From the NCBI GenBank assembly GCA_044223975.1, contig JBGALI010000028.1:1-43939 (forward strand): 43,939 bases of DNA, written 5' to 3'. Of the stretch, positions 7,319-15,214 are shown piece after piece. This DNA comes from CAZCPB01 sp044223975. GTDB lineage: Bacteria > Planctomycetota > Phycisphaerae > Phycisphaerales > UBA1924. A program made the position numbers and the translations under genes. The first letter of the stretch is position 1. Each line of letters opens with the position of its first letter. Under the pieces are notes generated by a model. That model worked only from the letters and a program-made list of their open reading frames with translations, had not been told where the DNA came from and did not search any database.

Positions 7319-9874
7319 CTATTCCGCGGGCGGGGGGGCGATCGGTCCCGAGAGCGCGATGCAGGCGTTGATGATCGCCGCGTGGGTGTAGGCCTGGGCG
7401 ATGTTGCCGAGGTTGAGCTGCTGGCGCGGCTCGAACTGCTCGGTCGCGATGCCTGTGGGCCCGGCGAGGGCGACGAGCGCATCGAGCAGCTCGCGCGCCT
7501 CGGCGGTGCGGCCGACCAGGTGCAACGACTCGATGAGCCAGCCGGTGCAGATGAGCATGGCGCCCTCGGGGCCCTCGAGGCCGTCGTCGTCGAGGTAGCG
7601 GTAGACGCCGGGGCCGACGCGGAGGTTTTTGTTGACGGCGTCGACGGTGGCGATGAAGCGGTCATTGTCGGGCGGGAGCATGCCGGTGAGACCGATGGAG
7701 AGCGTGGCGGCGTCAAGCGAGTCGAGGCCGTAGGAGCCGGTGAAGGAGGCGCGGCGCTCGCTCCAGCCGCGTGCGAGCACGTCGGCCCTGATCTCGTCGG
7801 CGAGGCGTGTCCACGCGGGGCTGCGGCGCCCGAGCACGTAGTCCTCGACGAGCAGGGCGCGGTGGACGGTGTGCCAGCACATGACCTTGGAGTGCACGTG
7901 CTGGCGGCGCTCGGTGCGGAGTTCCCAGATGCCGTGGTCGGGCTCGCGCCAGCGGAGTTCGACGGCGTTGACCATGGCGCGGACGAGGCGCCAGTGGTCG
8001 GGGGAGATGGGGGCGCCGCGCTCGGCGAGCATGGCGACCAGATCGACAATGGGGCCGAAGACGTCAAGCTGGACCTGGTTTGCCGCGGCGTTGCTGATGC
8101 GGACGGGGCGGCTGCCGCCGTACCCGGAGAGGTTGGTGAGTTCGGCCTCGGGCGGGAGGTGGCGGCCGGTGACGGTGTAGATGGGTCGGAGGCGGTCGGG
8201 GGTCTCGCAGGCGTCGACGACCGCGAGAATCCAGTCGAGGAGCTTGAGGGCGTGCCCGGTGTTGCCCAGGCGCAGGAGCGCGGCAGCTGCGACGCAGGCA
8301 TCGCGCGGCCAGCAGAAGCGATAGTCCCAGTTGCGCGTGCCGCCGAGGTGCTCGGGGAGGCTGGTGGTTGCGGCGGCGGCGATGGCGCCGGTGGGGCCGT
8401 GGCTGAGGGCCTTGAGGACCAGGGCGCTGCGCTTGACGGTGTCGCGGTGGAGCGTGGGGAGCGTGAGGGCGCCGGCCCAACCGCTCCAGAAGCGCAAGGT
8501 CTGGCGGCGGCGGTCGCGCTCGGTGACGATGCTGTCGCGGAGGCTGCCAGAACCGAGGCGCAGCTCGAGCACGAGAGGCTGGTCGGTGGGGATGACGGTT
8601 GCGGTGGCGGTCTGGTGGGGGCCGTGGTCGGTGATGGTCCACGCGACGCCGGGGGCGTGCAGGACGATCGGTTCGGGGGAGCCTTCGACGATGAGGCCTG
8701 AGTCGTGCGCGAGCAGGCGCGTTGGTCCGCGGCCAAAGTCGAGGCGGGGGGCGAAGCGCACGGTGAACGGGGCGGTGCCTTTGACCACGCGGAGCAAGTC
8801 GCTGCGCCCAGCGCGCTGGAAGGCGCGTCCGCCGGAGCAGTCGAGGTAATCGGTGACGGTGAGACCGTTCCATTCCGTGACGAGCACGAACGAATCGGCG
8901 TCGTAGCGCTGGGCGAGCAGCGCGGCGGGCGTGGCAGAGTCCGGGGAAGGGGCGGGCCGGATGTCGAAGCAACCCGCGTCGGGACCGCCGACGAGTTCGG
9001 CAAAGAGCGAGGAGGAGTCGATCCGCGGGGCGCACGCCCAGACGAGTCGTGCGTCAGGGCCGGCCACCACGATCGTGCGCTGGTCGGAGAGGATCGACAG
9101 ATTCTGGAGCGGCACGAGCCGACGGGAGGCGAGCCAGTCGCGCCGGGCGCCGATGAGGCCGTGCAGCAGGTCGGCGACGGCGCCGGGGTCGGCAACACGG
9201 AGCGAGGTGACAGTCTCGCCCTCGCCGACCTTAACGCCCAGGTCGCCCGGCGTGAGCACGCGGAAGGCGTCCTCGTCGGTGAGGTCGTCGCCGAGGAAGA
9301 GGATGCCGGTGGCGCCCGTGCGACGGCGGAGGGCGCGGAGGGCGGCGCCCTTGTCGGCCGGGGAAGCGGCGAACTCGAGGATCATGTTGCCGCGCCGGAC
9401 GGTAAGGCGCGGATCGCTGCCCACGTGGGTGAGAACACGGTGGAGGACGGGAGCGGCGCGTTCTGGGCCGGCGGCGCGGTAATGGAGCGTGACCCCGAAG
9501 GGCTTGCGCTCGACGCGGAGCCCGGCGGGAACGGCGCTGGCGCTGATGAAGGCCTCGAGGGCATCGAGCAGGTCCTGCTGCTCGCGGTTCGGCAGCGCCC
9601 CGTCGCTTTCGGCGCCGTGGCCGCCGATGATGGTGATCGAGTCGGGGAAACGGCCCAGGCGGCGGAGGTCCGCCACGGCGCGCCCGGAGAGGATTGCGGT
9701 CGCGGTGTGCGGGAGCGTGGCGATCGCGTGGACGGCGTCGAGGCAGCGAGGGTCGGGCGCGGCAGCCGCGGGCGTGTCGACGAAGGGGGCGAGGGTGCCG
9801 TCGTAGTCGGCGCAGACGAGCAGGACGGGGGTTTCGGAGAGGACCTTCACGCGTGAGCGCAGGTCGTCGTTCAT
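7319..9874 (-). CDS. otsB: trehalose-phosphatase / GH15 glycosidase fusion
   Basis: An 851-residue two-enzyme fusion. Residues 1-245 are a HAD-type trehalose-6-phosphate phosphatase: DYDGTLAP (nucleophile Asp23, acid Asp25), LSGR at 62-65, ERKPFGVTLHYR at 122-133, Lys175 and GDDLTDEDAF at 195-204. Residues about 255-845 are a complete GH15 protein: an N-terminal beta domain, then the (alpha/alpha)6 barrel with GGTRNWDYRFCWPRD (511-525), DHGIWELR (general-acid candidate Glu651), HVHSKVMCWHTVHRAL and TEQFEPRQQLNLGN with a second acidic candidate at Glu812. GH15 includes glucoamylases and actinobacterial trehalases, so the substrate could be trehalose or an alpha-glucan. The start ATG overlaps the stop of otsA by 4 bp (ATGA), implying translational coupling. 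No signal peptide, so cytosolic. Confidence 0.9.
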   Translation of the reverse strand: MNDDLRSRVKVLSETPVLLVCADYDGTLAPFVDTPAAAAPDPRCLDAVHAIATLPHTATAILSGRAVADLRRLGRFPDSITIIGGHGAESDGALPNREQQDLLDALEAFISASAVPAGLRVERKPFGVTLHYRAAGPERAAPVLHRVLTHVGSDPRLTVRRGNMILEFAASPADKGAALRALRRRTGATGILFLGDDLTDEDAFRVLTPGDLGVKVGEGETVTSLRVADPGAVADLLHGLIGARRDWLASRRLVPLQNLSILSDQRTIVVAGPDARLVWACAPRIDSSSLFAELVGGPDAGCFDIRPAPSPDSATPAALLAQRYDADSFVLVTEWNGLTVTDYLDCSGGRAFQRAGRSDLLRVVKGTAPFTVRFAPRLDFGRGPTRLLAHDSGLIVEGSPEPIVLHAPGVAWTITDHGPHQTATATVIPTDQPLVLELRLGSGSLRDSIVTERDRRRQTLRFWSGWAGALTLPTLHRDTVKRSALVLKALSHGPTGAIAAAATTSLPEHLGGTRNWDYRFCWPRDACVAAAALLRLGNTGHALKLLDWILAVVDACETPDRLRPIYTVTGRHLPPEAELTNLSGYGGSRPVRISNAAANQVQLDVFGPIVDLVAMLAERGAPISPDHWRLVRAMVNAVELRWREPDHGIWELRTERRQHVHSKVMCWHTVHRALLVEDYVLGRRSPAWTRLADEIRADVLARGWSERRASFTGSYGLDSLDAATLSIGLTGMLPPDNDRFIATVDAVNKNLRVGPGVYRYLDDDGLEGPEGAMLICTGWLIESLHLVGRTAEARELLDALVALAGPTGIATEQFEPRQQLNLGNIAQAYTHAAIINACIALSGPIAPPPAE

Positions 9875-11235
9875 CGGCGCAGGGCCTCCAGGAACGACTC
9901 GGCCCAGAACGCCACGTCGTGCCGGCGCACCTGCATGCGCGAGATGATCATGCGGCGTCGGGCCTGCTCGCGCGGCATGCGGAGGGCCTGGACGAGCGAG
10001 GCGGAGAGGCCGTCGATGTCATGGGGGTTCACGATGACGGCCTGGCGCAGTTCCTTGGCCGCGCCGGCCGATTCGCTCAGGACCAGCACTCCGGTGTTGT
10101 CTGTGCGCGAGGCGATGTACTCCTTGGCGACCAGGTTCATGCCGTCGCGCAGGGGCGTGACGAGCATGACGTCGGCGGCGAGGTAGTACGCGATGAGCTG
10201 CTCGCGCGCGAGGTTGCGACGGAAGTAATGCGCCGCGACCATGCCGGGGAGGCTGTACTCGCCGTTGATGCGGCCGACGGTCTGCTCGACCAGCGTGCGC
10301 ATGGCGTCGTACTCGGGGACGCGCTCGCGGCTGGGGACGGCGATCTGCACCATCACGCAGCGGTCGACGGGGCAGTCGCCGCGCCGGAGCATTTCTTCGA
10401 ACGCGCGGAGGCGGCCGTCGATGCCCTTGGTGTAGTCGAGGCGGTCGACGCAGAGAATGACCTTGCGGTTGGGGCCTAGGCGCCGGCGGATGGCGCGGGC
10501 CTCGGCCTGAACCTCGGGGCGGCTGGCGATCGCTTCGAAATGGGCGAAGTCGATCGAGATGGGGAACGAGCCGACACGCACGGTTCGGCCCTCGTAGGAC
10601 AGTTCGGAGTCGGTTCCCTCCGCGGCGGTGTACCGCCGGCATAGGCGGGAGAAATTGTGGAAGTTCTCGGGAGTCTGGAAGCCGACTACGTCCGCGCCGA
10701 GAAGTCCCTGGAGGATCGGCTTGCGCCAGGGAAGCCAGGCGAAGAGTTCCTCGGGCGGGAACGGGATGTGCAGGAAGAACCCGATCCGAACGCCAGGGCG
10801 CATCTCGCGGAGCATGCGGGGCACGAGTTGGAGCTGGTAGTCGTGGATCCACACGGTGTCGCCCTTGCGGACGACGCGGGCAGCGGCGCGGGCGAAGCGG
10901 AGATTGACTTCCTGGTAGGAGTTCCACCACGCACGATGGAATTCGGGGGTGCGGACGGCGTCGTGGTAGAGGGGCCAGAAGGTGCGGTTGCACATGCCGT
11001 CGTAGAAGAGGTCGAGCTCGCGCAGGGAGATGGCGACCGGGCGGATGTCGAGGCCCTCGTGCGTGAAGCCACGGGGCGAGCGTCCGTGCACGCCTGTCCA
11101 CCCGATCCACATGCCGCGCCGATCGGCGAGCACCGGCTCCATGGCAGTCACGAGCCCGCCGGGGCTGCGTTCCCATCGATTCCCGACGCGGTGCACCGGG
11201 AGTCGGTTGGCGATGACGATCAGGCGTCCGGTCAT
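9871..11235 (-). CDS. otsA: alpha,alpha-trehalose-phosphate synthase (UDP-forming)
   Basis: A 454-residue GT20 glycosyltransferase that joins UDP-glucose and glucose-6-phosphate to make trehalose-6-phosphate, the substrate of the downstream phosphatase. Family motifs are intact: ANRLP at 9-13, SPGGL at 24-28, WIHDYQLQLVP at 129-139, VDRLDYTKGIDG at 263-274 and PLRDGMNLVAKEY at 361-373. The start chosen is ATG at 11235, because it begins MTGRLIVIANRLP and has gaggag 8 bases upstream; an in-frame extension to 11427 adds only unrelated low-complexity sequence. It overlaps the fused otsB-GH15 gene by 4 bp and forms a two-gene operon. Trehalose is a typical compatible solute or stress protectant. 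Confidence 0.96.
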   Translation of the reverse strand: MTGRLIVIANRLPVHRVGNRWERSPGGLVTAMEPVLADRRGMWIGWTGVHGRSPRGFTHEGLDIRPVAISLRELDLFYDGMCNRTFWPLYHDAVRTPEFHRAWWNSYQEVNLRFARAAARVVRKGDTVWIHDYQLQLVPRMLREMRPGVRIGFFLHIPFPPEELFAWLPWRKPILQGLLGADVVGFQTPENFHNFSRLCRRYTAAEGTDSELSYEGRTVRVGSFPISIDFAHFEAIASRPEVQAEARAIRRRLGPNRKVILCVDRLDYTKGIDGRLRAFEEMLRRGDCPVDRCVMVQIAVPSRERVPEYDAMRTLVEQTVGRINGEYSLPGMVAAHYFRRNLAREQLIAYYLAADVMLVTPLRDGMNLVAKEYIASRTDNTGVLVLSESAGAAKELRQAVIVNPHDIDGLSASLVQALRMPREQARRRMIISRMQVRRHDVAFWAESFLEALRR

Positions 11236-11540
11236 CGCGTCGGCTCCTCGTGGGCGATGGGGCGCGGTGCGGCGGAGACTGTGCGTTTCTCTGGATTCGG
11301 AACGGGCGCGGCGCAGCAGGGTGTCGCCCGCCCCGCGCACCACATGAATGCCGACATCCGGCGTCGGGGCGTCCTTGCGGGGCTCGATCGTGCGGATATC
11401 GAGCGGGCCGACGGGTGGTTGCATCACCCTGCTATACGCGTGAGATGACGGCGGGGATCAGCAACCTGCAAACAGTTCAGGGACATCGATTGCACGAATA
11501 GCGCGGATGAGTAACTTTTCAGGTCGATCGGAGCATGCGC
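11236..11540. other. intergenic region upstream of otsA
   Basis: About 305 bp between the rhamnosidase stop and the otsA start, both on the minus strand. It should hold the otsA promoter and the end of the rhamnosidase transcript. I see no clear hairpin plus T-run and no convincing gene. Confidence 0.4.
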
Positions 11541-14500
11541 TCAATCCGCGAGGGTGAACATGTACATTCCCGATCCGACTCGGCAAACGGTCGCACCGGC
11601 GGCCGGGTCCAAGACCTGCACGGAGCGTGCGCTGCGGAGCGGCTGACCACTTTCGGTGACCTTCTCGGGGACGCTGGCGGGGAGCCGGACGATCGCGGAA
11701 ACATTCGGCGGGACCGAGATCGTCACCTTGAGACCCCCCTTGGTTGTTTCCCATGCGGAGGCGATGGGGCCGCGGATGGAGCGGTAGGAGCCCCTCGCCC
11801 ACGTCACACCAGGGCCCGGGCGCGGTGCGAGAGTGACTTCCGCGAAGCCGGACGAGGCGGGCGTGATGCCGAGCATGGTGCCGGACATCCACTCGCCGAC
11901 GGCGCCGATCGCGTAGTGGGCGAACGAGTTCATGCCGGGGTTCTGGAAGCCGCGGCCTTCGACGTAGCCGTCCCAGCGCTCCCAGATGGTGGTCGCGCCG
12001 TGATCGATCTCGTAGCCCCAACTCGGCATCTTGCGGTTGAGGATGAGGCGGTAGGCCTCGTCGTTCTTGCCGCGGAGAGAGAGCTGGTTCATGAGCGGGA
12101 GCGTGCTGTGGAAACCGGTGGAGATCTGGCCGTTGTAGGGCTTGAAGCGTTCGACCATTCGCGTGGTCGCGGCCTCCTGAGATTCCTTCGGGATGAGGCC
12201 AAACTGAAGGGCGAGGGCGTAGCCGGCCTGGGTATCGCCGTGCATGCTGCCGTCGGGCTTGACGTAGGCTTTGACGAAGGCGTCGCGAATGGAGGCTGCG
12301 AGGTCGGCGTACTTGCGGGCGTCGTCGTTCTTGTTCAGGACGCGGGCCATGTCGGAGACAATCTGCGTGGAGCGGTAGAAGAAGAGGGTGGCGAAGACTT
12401 CCTTGGGAACCTCGGCGCCCTTGGCGGGCCAGTTGTCGAGCTTGAGCGTGTCGGCGTTGAGCCAGTCGCCGTAGTCGTTGCCGCGGGAGTTGATCCAGAG
12501 CAGGTCTGGGTTCTTGGATCGGATGTACTCGACCCAGCGCGCGGCGGCATCGTACTGGTCGGCGAGGATGCGGGTGTCGCCGTAGAACTCGTACGCGCAC
12601 CAGGGGACGAAGACGCCCGCGTCGCCCCACGCTGGGACACCGGAGAAGCGGGCATCGGGGTCGTAGGGGTGGGGGGAGATGTCGGCGAAGCGTCCATCCT
12701 TGGCTTGGGCGTCGCGGGTGTCGGGGATCCACTTGGTGAAGAAGGCGCCCATGTCCATCGCGTAGCAGGCGGTGGGGGCGAAGGCGAGGATGTCGCCCAT
12801 CCAGCCGCAGCGTTCATCGCGCTGCGGGCAGTCGGTGGGGACGCCGATGAGGTTGTCGCGCAGGGTCCAAAGGATGTTCTGCCAGAGGCGGTTGAGCATG
12901 GGGTCAGAGCACTCGAACGTGCCGACCTCGGGGCAGTCGGAGTTGAAGGCGCGGCCGGTGAGCATCTGGGGCGTCGGCTTTTCCGACAGACCGGTGACCT
13001 CGACGTAGCGGAAACCGTGATAGGTGAAGCGGGGCTCGAAGGTTGCCGTGGCGTCGGCGGCGAAGGTGTAGCGGTCGGTCTGGGCGGCGGCGCGGAGATT
13101 CGTGGTGTAGATGGTCCCGTCGGGGTTCAAGACTTCGGCGTGTCGCAGCGTGACGGTCTCGCCCGCGTGGCCTCGCGTGGTGAGGCGGCACCAACCCACC
13201 ATGTTCTGGCCCATGTCGAAGACGTAGGCGCCGGGCGATGGTTCGGTGATGGCGATGGGCGTGAGCTCGCGCGTGACGCGAACGGGCTCGTTGGGTTGCG
13301 CGACGAGCCTGAGGGACTTTGGCGGATCAAAGGCCTGGGCGGAGTGCCATGTGCCGTCGTTGAAGCCGGGCTTGTCCCAGCCGGGGATCTCTTTGCGGGC
13401 GTCGTAGGTGTCGCCGTCGAGAAGGTCGCCGGCGCGGGTCGGGCCGTCGAGTGACGTCTTCCAGGTAGCGTCGGTGATGACGTCCTGCGTCGAGCCGTCG
13501 GCGCGGTCGATGACCAGGCGTGCCAGCAGGCGCGGCTGGCGACCGTAGATGGCGCGGGGCGGGCCGCCGGGGACGACCTGGGCGAGGCCGAGCTTGCCCG
13601 CGTACCAGCCGTCGCCCAGTGTGACGGCCAGGCAGTTGGCGCCGGGCTTGATGGAAGTGGTAAGGTCGTAGGCCTGGTACTGGGCGCGCTTGGTGTAGTC
13701 GGTCCATTCCGGAGCGAGCGTGCGGTCGCCGATGCGGGCGCCGTTGAGGTTGGCGTCGTAGACGCCCAGGGCAGAGATGTAGAGCGTGGCACGGGTGATG
13801 GCGCCGCCGCCGGCGGGGACTTGGAACTCCTTGCGGAGCATGGGGGCGGGGAGGGGGTCGTAACCCGAAAGGGCGTGCGATCGGAGTTCACCGTCGGTCA
13901 GGTTGGCGGCCGACCACGGGCCGGACTCGATGGAGTCCTTGGCGGTTGCGGCGGCGTGCTCGGAGACTGTCTTGCCTCCGGAAAGCACCTGCAACTCCGC
14001 GAGCGTGAACGCGGCCTTTTTGTCTTCGCGCGTGGCGCAGCGAGTGACGGCGAGGCGGACGAAGCGGGTGGGTGTGGATGGGAACGTCAGGGTCATCGGC
14101 TCGGTGCGCGGATTGGGGACGTCCTCGGCGGTGCGGTCGAGGACAACCCGCGCATCGCTGAAGTCGGGTTTCGTCGCCGTTTCGACCTTGAAGCGCACCG
14201 GGAAGAGAAACCCTGGCGTGTCGGGGCGCCGGTCGTAGGGGCGCGTGGGGTAGAGGCGAAGGCCGTCGACCGCGGCAGGCTCTTTGAGCTCGATCGCGAC
14301 CCAGCCCCCGGAATCGGGGGAGTCCGAGAAGTTGCTGTGGTAACCGTTGTTGGCCTTTGCGGTGGGCGGCGGGGGAGTGGGGTCGCCGATCCACTTGGCG
14401 CCGGTCCAGTCGATGGGAGAGCTGAGGCCGGCAGTCCACTCTGCCGCGGGGCTCCACGCGGAGGGGCGGCCGTCGCCATCCCAGGCACGGACTTTCCAGT

Positions 14501-14852
14501 AAGCGTGCTGGCGGGCGCGGAGGCGCGGGCCGGCGAACTCGATTTGGTTCATGGCGCTGGAGGCGACGCGTCCGGAGTCCCACAGGGTGGCCTTGTCGCG
14601 CGCGAGCTCGTCGGGTGAGGTGGCGACGAGGATCTGGTAGGCGGTCTGGGTGAGGCCGCGGGCGTTGGGATCGACGGCGGCAAGCTCCCAACTCAGGCGG
14701 GGCTTGGGCGTGTCGATCGCGGCAGGGTTGGTCAGGTACTCGCAGCGGAGGGCGGTGGGGGTGATGGTCGCGGGGTCGGCGGGCTGCGCTATCGCAGGGG
14801 CGGCGAAGGACAGGGAAAGCAGGGGGATGACGATGGCGGTGGGTGAGTGCAT
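11541..14852 (-). CDS. exported GH78 alpha-L-rhamnosidase
   Basis: A 1103-residue secreted glycosidase that should release terminal alpha-L-rhamnose from plant or algal polysaccharides and glycosides. A signal peptide (1-22, cut after AIA) leads into an N-terminal fibronectin-like region (about 30-145). A discoidin/F5-8C-like insert lies at about 165-330 (GGWVAIELKEP, RFVRLAV, AELQVLSGG). The family beta domains follow (LYISALGVYDANLNG at about 357, GDGWYAG) and then the (alpha/alpha)6 barrel. The catalytic-region motif DCPQRDERCGWMGD sits at 674-687, with the downstream GATTIWERWDGY Glu as the second acidic residue. ATG at 14852 has ggaggt about 7 bases upstream. No transporter or SusCD-like pair is adjacent, so this is an isolated polysaccharide-degrading gene. 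Confidence 0.93.
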   Translation of the reverse strand: MHSPTAIVIPLLSLSFAAPAIAQPADPATITPTALRCEYLTNPAAIDTPKPRLSWELAAVDPNARGLTQTAYQILVATSPDELARDKATLWDSGRVASSAMNQIEFAGPRLRARQHAYWKVRAWDGDGRPSAWSPAAEWTAGLSSPIDWTGAKWIGDPTPPPPTAKANNGYHSNFSDSPDSGGWVAIELKEPAAVDGLRLYPTRPYDRRPDTPGFLFPVRFKVETATKPDFSDARVVLDRTAEDVPNPRTEPMTLTFPSTPTRFVRLAVTRCATREDKKAAFTLAELQVLSGGKTVSEHAAATAKDSIESGPWSAANLTDGELRSHALSGYDPLPAPMLRKEFQVPAGGGAITRATLYISALGVYDANLNGARIGDRTLAPEWTDYTKRAQYQAYDLTTSIKPGANCLAVTLGDGWYAGKLGLAQVVPGGPPRAIYGRQPRLLARLVIDRADGSTQDVITDATWKTSLDGPTRAGDLLDGDTYDARKEIPGWDKPGFNDGTWHSAQAFDPPKSLRLVAQPNEPVRVTRELTPIAITEPSPGAYVFDMGQNMVGWCRLTTRGHAGETVTLRHAEVLNPDGTIYTTNLRAAAQTDRYTFAADATATFEPRFTYHGFRYVEVTGLSEKPTPQMLTGRAFNSDCPEVGTFECSDPMLNRLWQNILWTLRDNLIGVPTDCPQRDERCGWMGDILAFAPTACYAMDMGAFFTKWIPDTRDAQAKDGRFADISPHPYDPDARFSGVPAWGDAGVFVPWCAYEFYGDTRILADQYDAAARWVEYIRSKNPDLLWINSRGNDYGDWLNADTLKLDNWPAKGAEVPKEVFATLFFYRSTQIVSDMARVLNKNDDARKYADLAASIRDAFVKAYVKPDGSMHGDTQAGYALALQFGLIPKESQEAATTRMVERFKPYNGQISTGFHSTLPLMNQLSLRGKNDEAYRLILNRKMPSWGYEIDHGATTIWERWDGYVEGRGFQNPGMNSFAHYAIGAVGEWMSGTMLGITPASSGFAEVTLAPRPGPGVTWARGSYRSIRGPIASAWETTKGGLKVTISVPPNVSAIVRLPASVPEKVTESGQPLRSARSVQVLDPAAGATVCRVGSGMYMFTLAD

Positions 14853-15214
14853 GGATCAACCTCCGGCGAAACCGACAGCGTACCGGAACCACGGCGGTGC
14901 GATGAGACGGTCGGTTTGGACGTACCGGATGCGTTGGTAACTCGCGCCGGGCGCGGGCCGTGTACGTCGCTCCCGGAGGAGCGATTTCCCGGGTTTGCCG
15001 GGGGTCAGTGAGCCAGAGTCGGCCACCGATTCGCAAGAGACCGCGTCGGGCGTTGAAGCAACAATCAGAAAGACCTTCGACATGCCCTCCGCGATTCGAT
15101 ATACCTGTTGTAGGGAACGAGCGGATGCTCGGCGGCGTCAGGCCGGGTTATCGGCCGGGGACGGCGGCGAATCGGGACACAGAGATTCTGGTTGCGGGAT
15201 CATCGGAGCAATTC
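14853..15214. other. divergent intergenic region, no gene recognised
   Basis: This 362-bp spacer lies between the rhamnosidase gene (minus) and the dockerin-tailed protein gene (plus), so it must contain both promoters. Open frames here are short and lack ribosome binding sites. No clear operator or terminator was found. Confidence 0.4.

Noticed and set aside
6427..9198. 923-residue minus-strand open frame spanning the otsB fusion and the PilZ gene
   Set aside because: Reads as Ser/Pro/Arg low complexity across two real genes in other frames; no start or ribosome binding site.
11535..13454. Long plus-strand open frame opposite the rhamnosidase gene
   Set aside because: Antisense to a fully recognisable GH78 gene; repetitive Gly/Val/Asp/Glu composition, no motifs.
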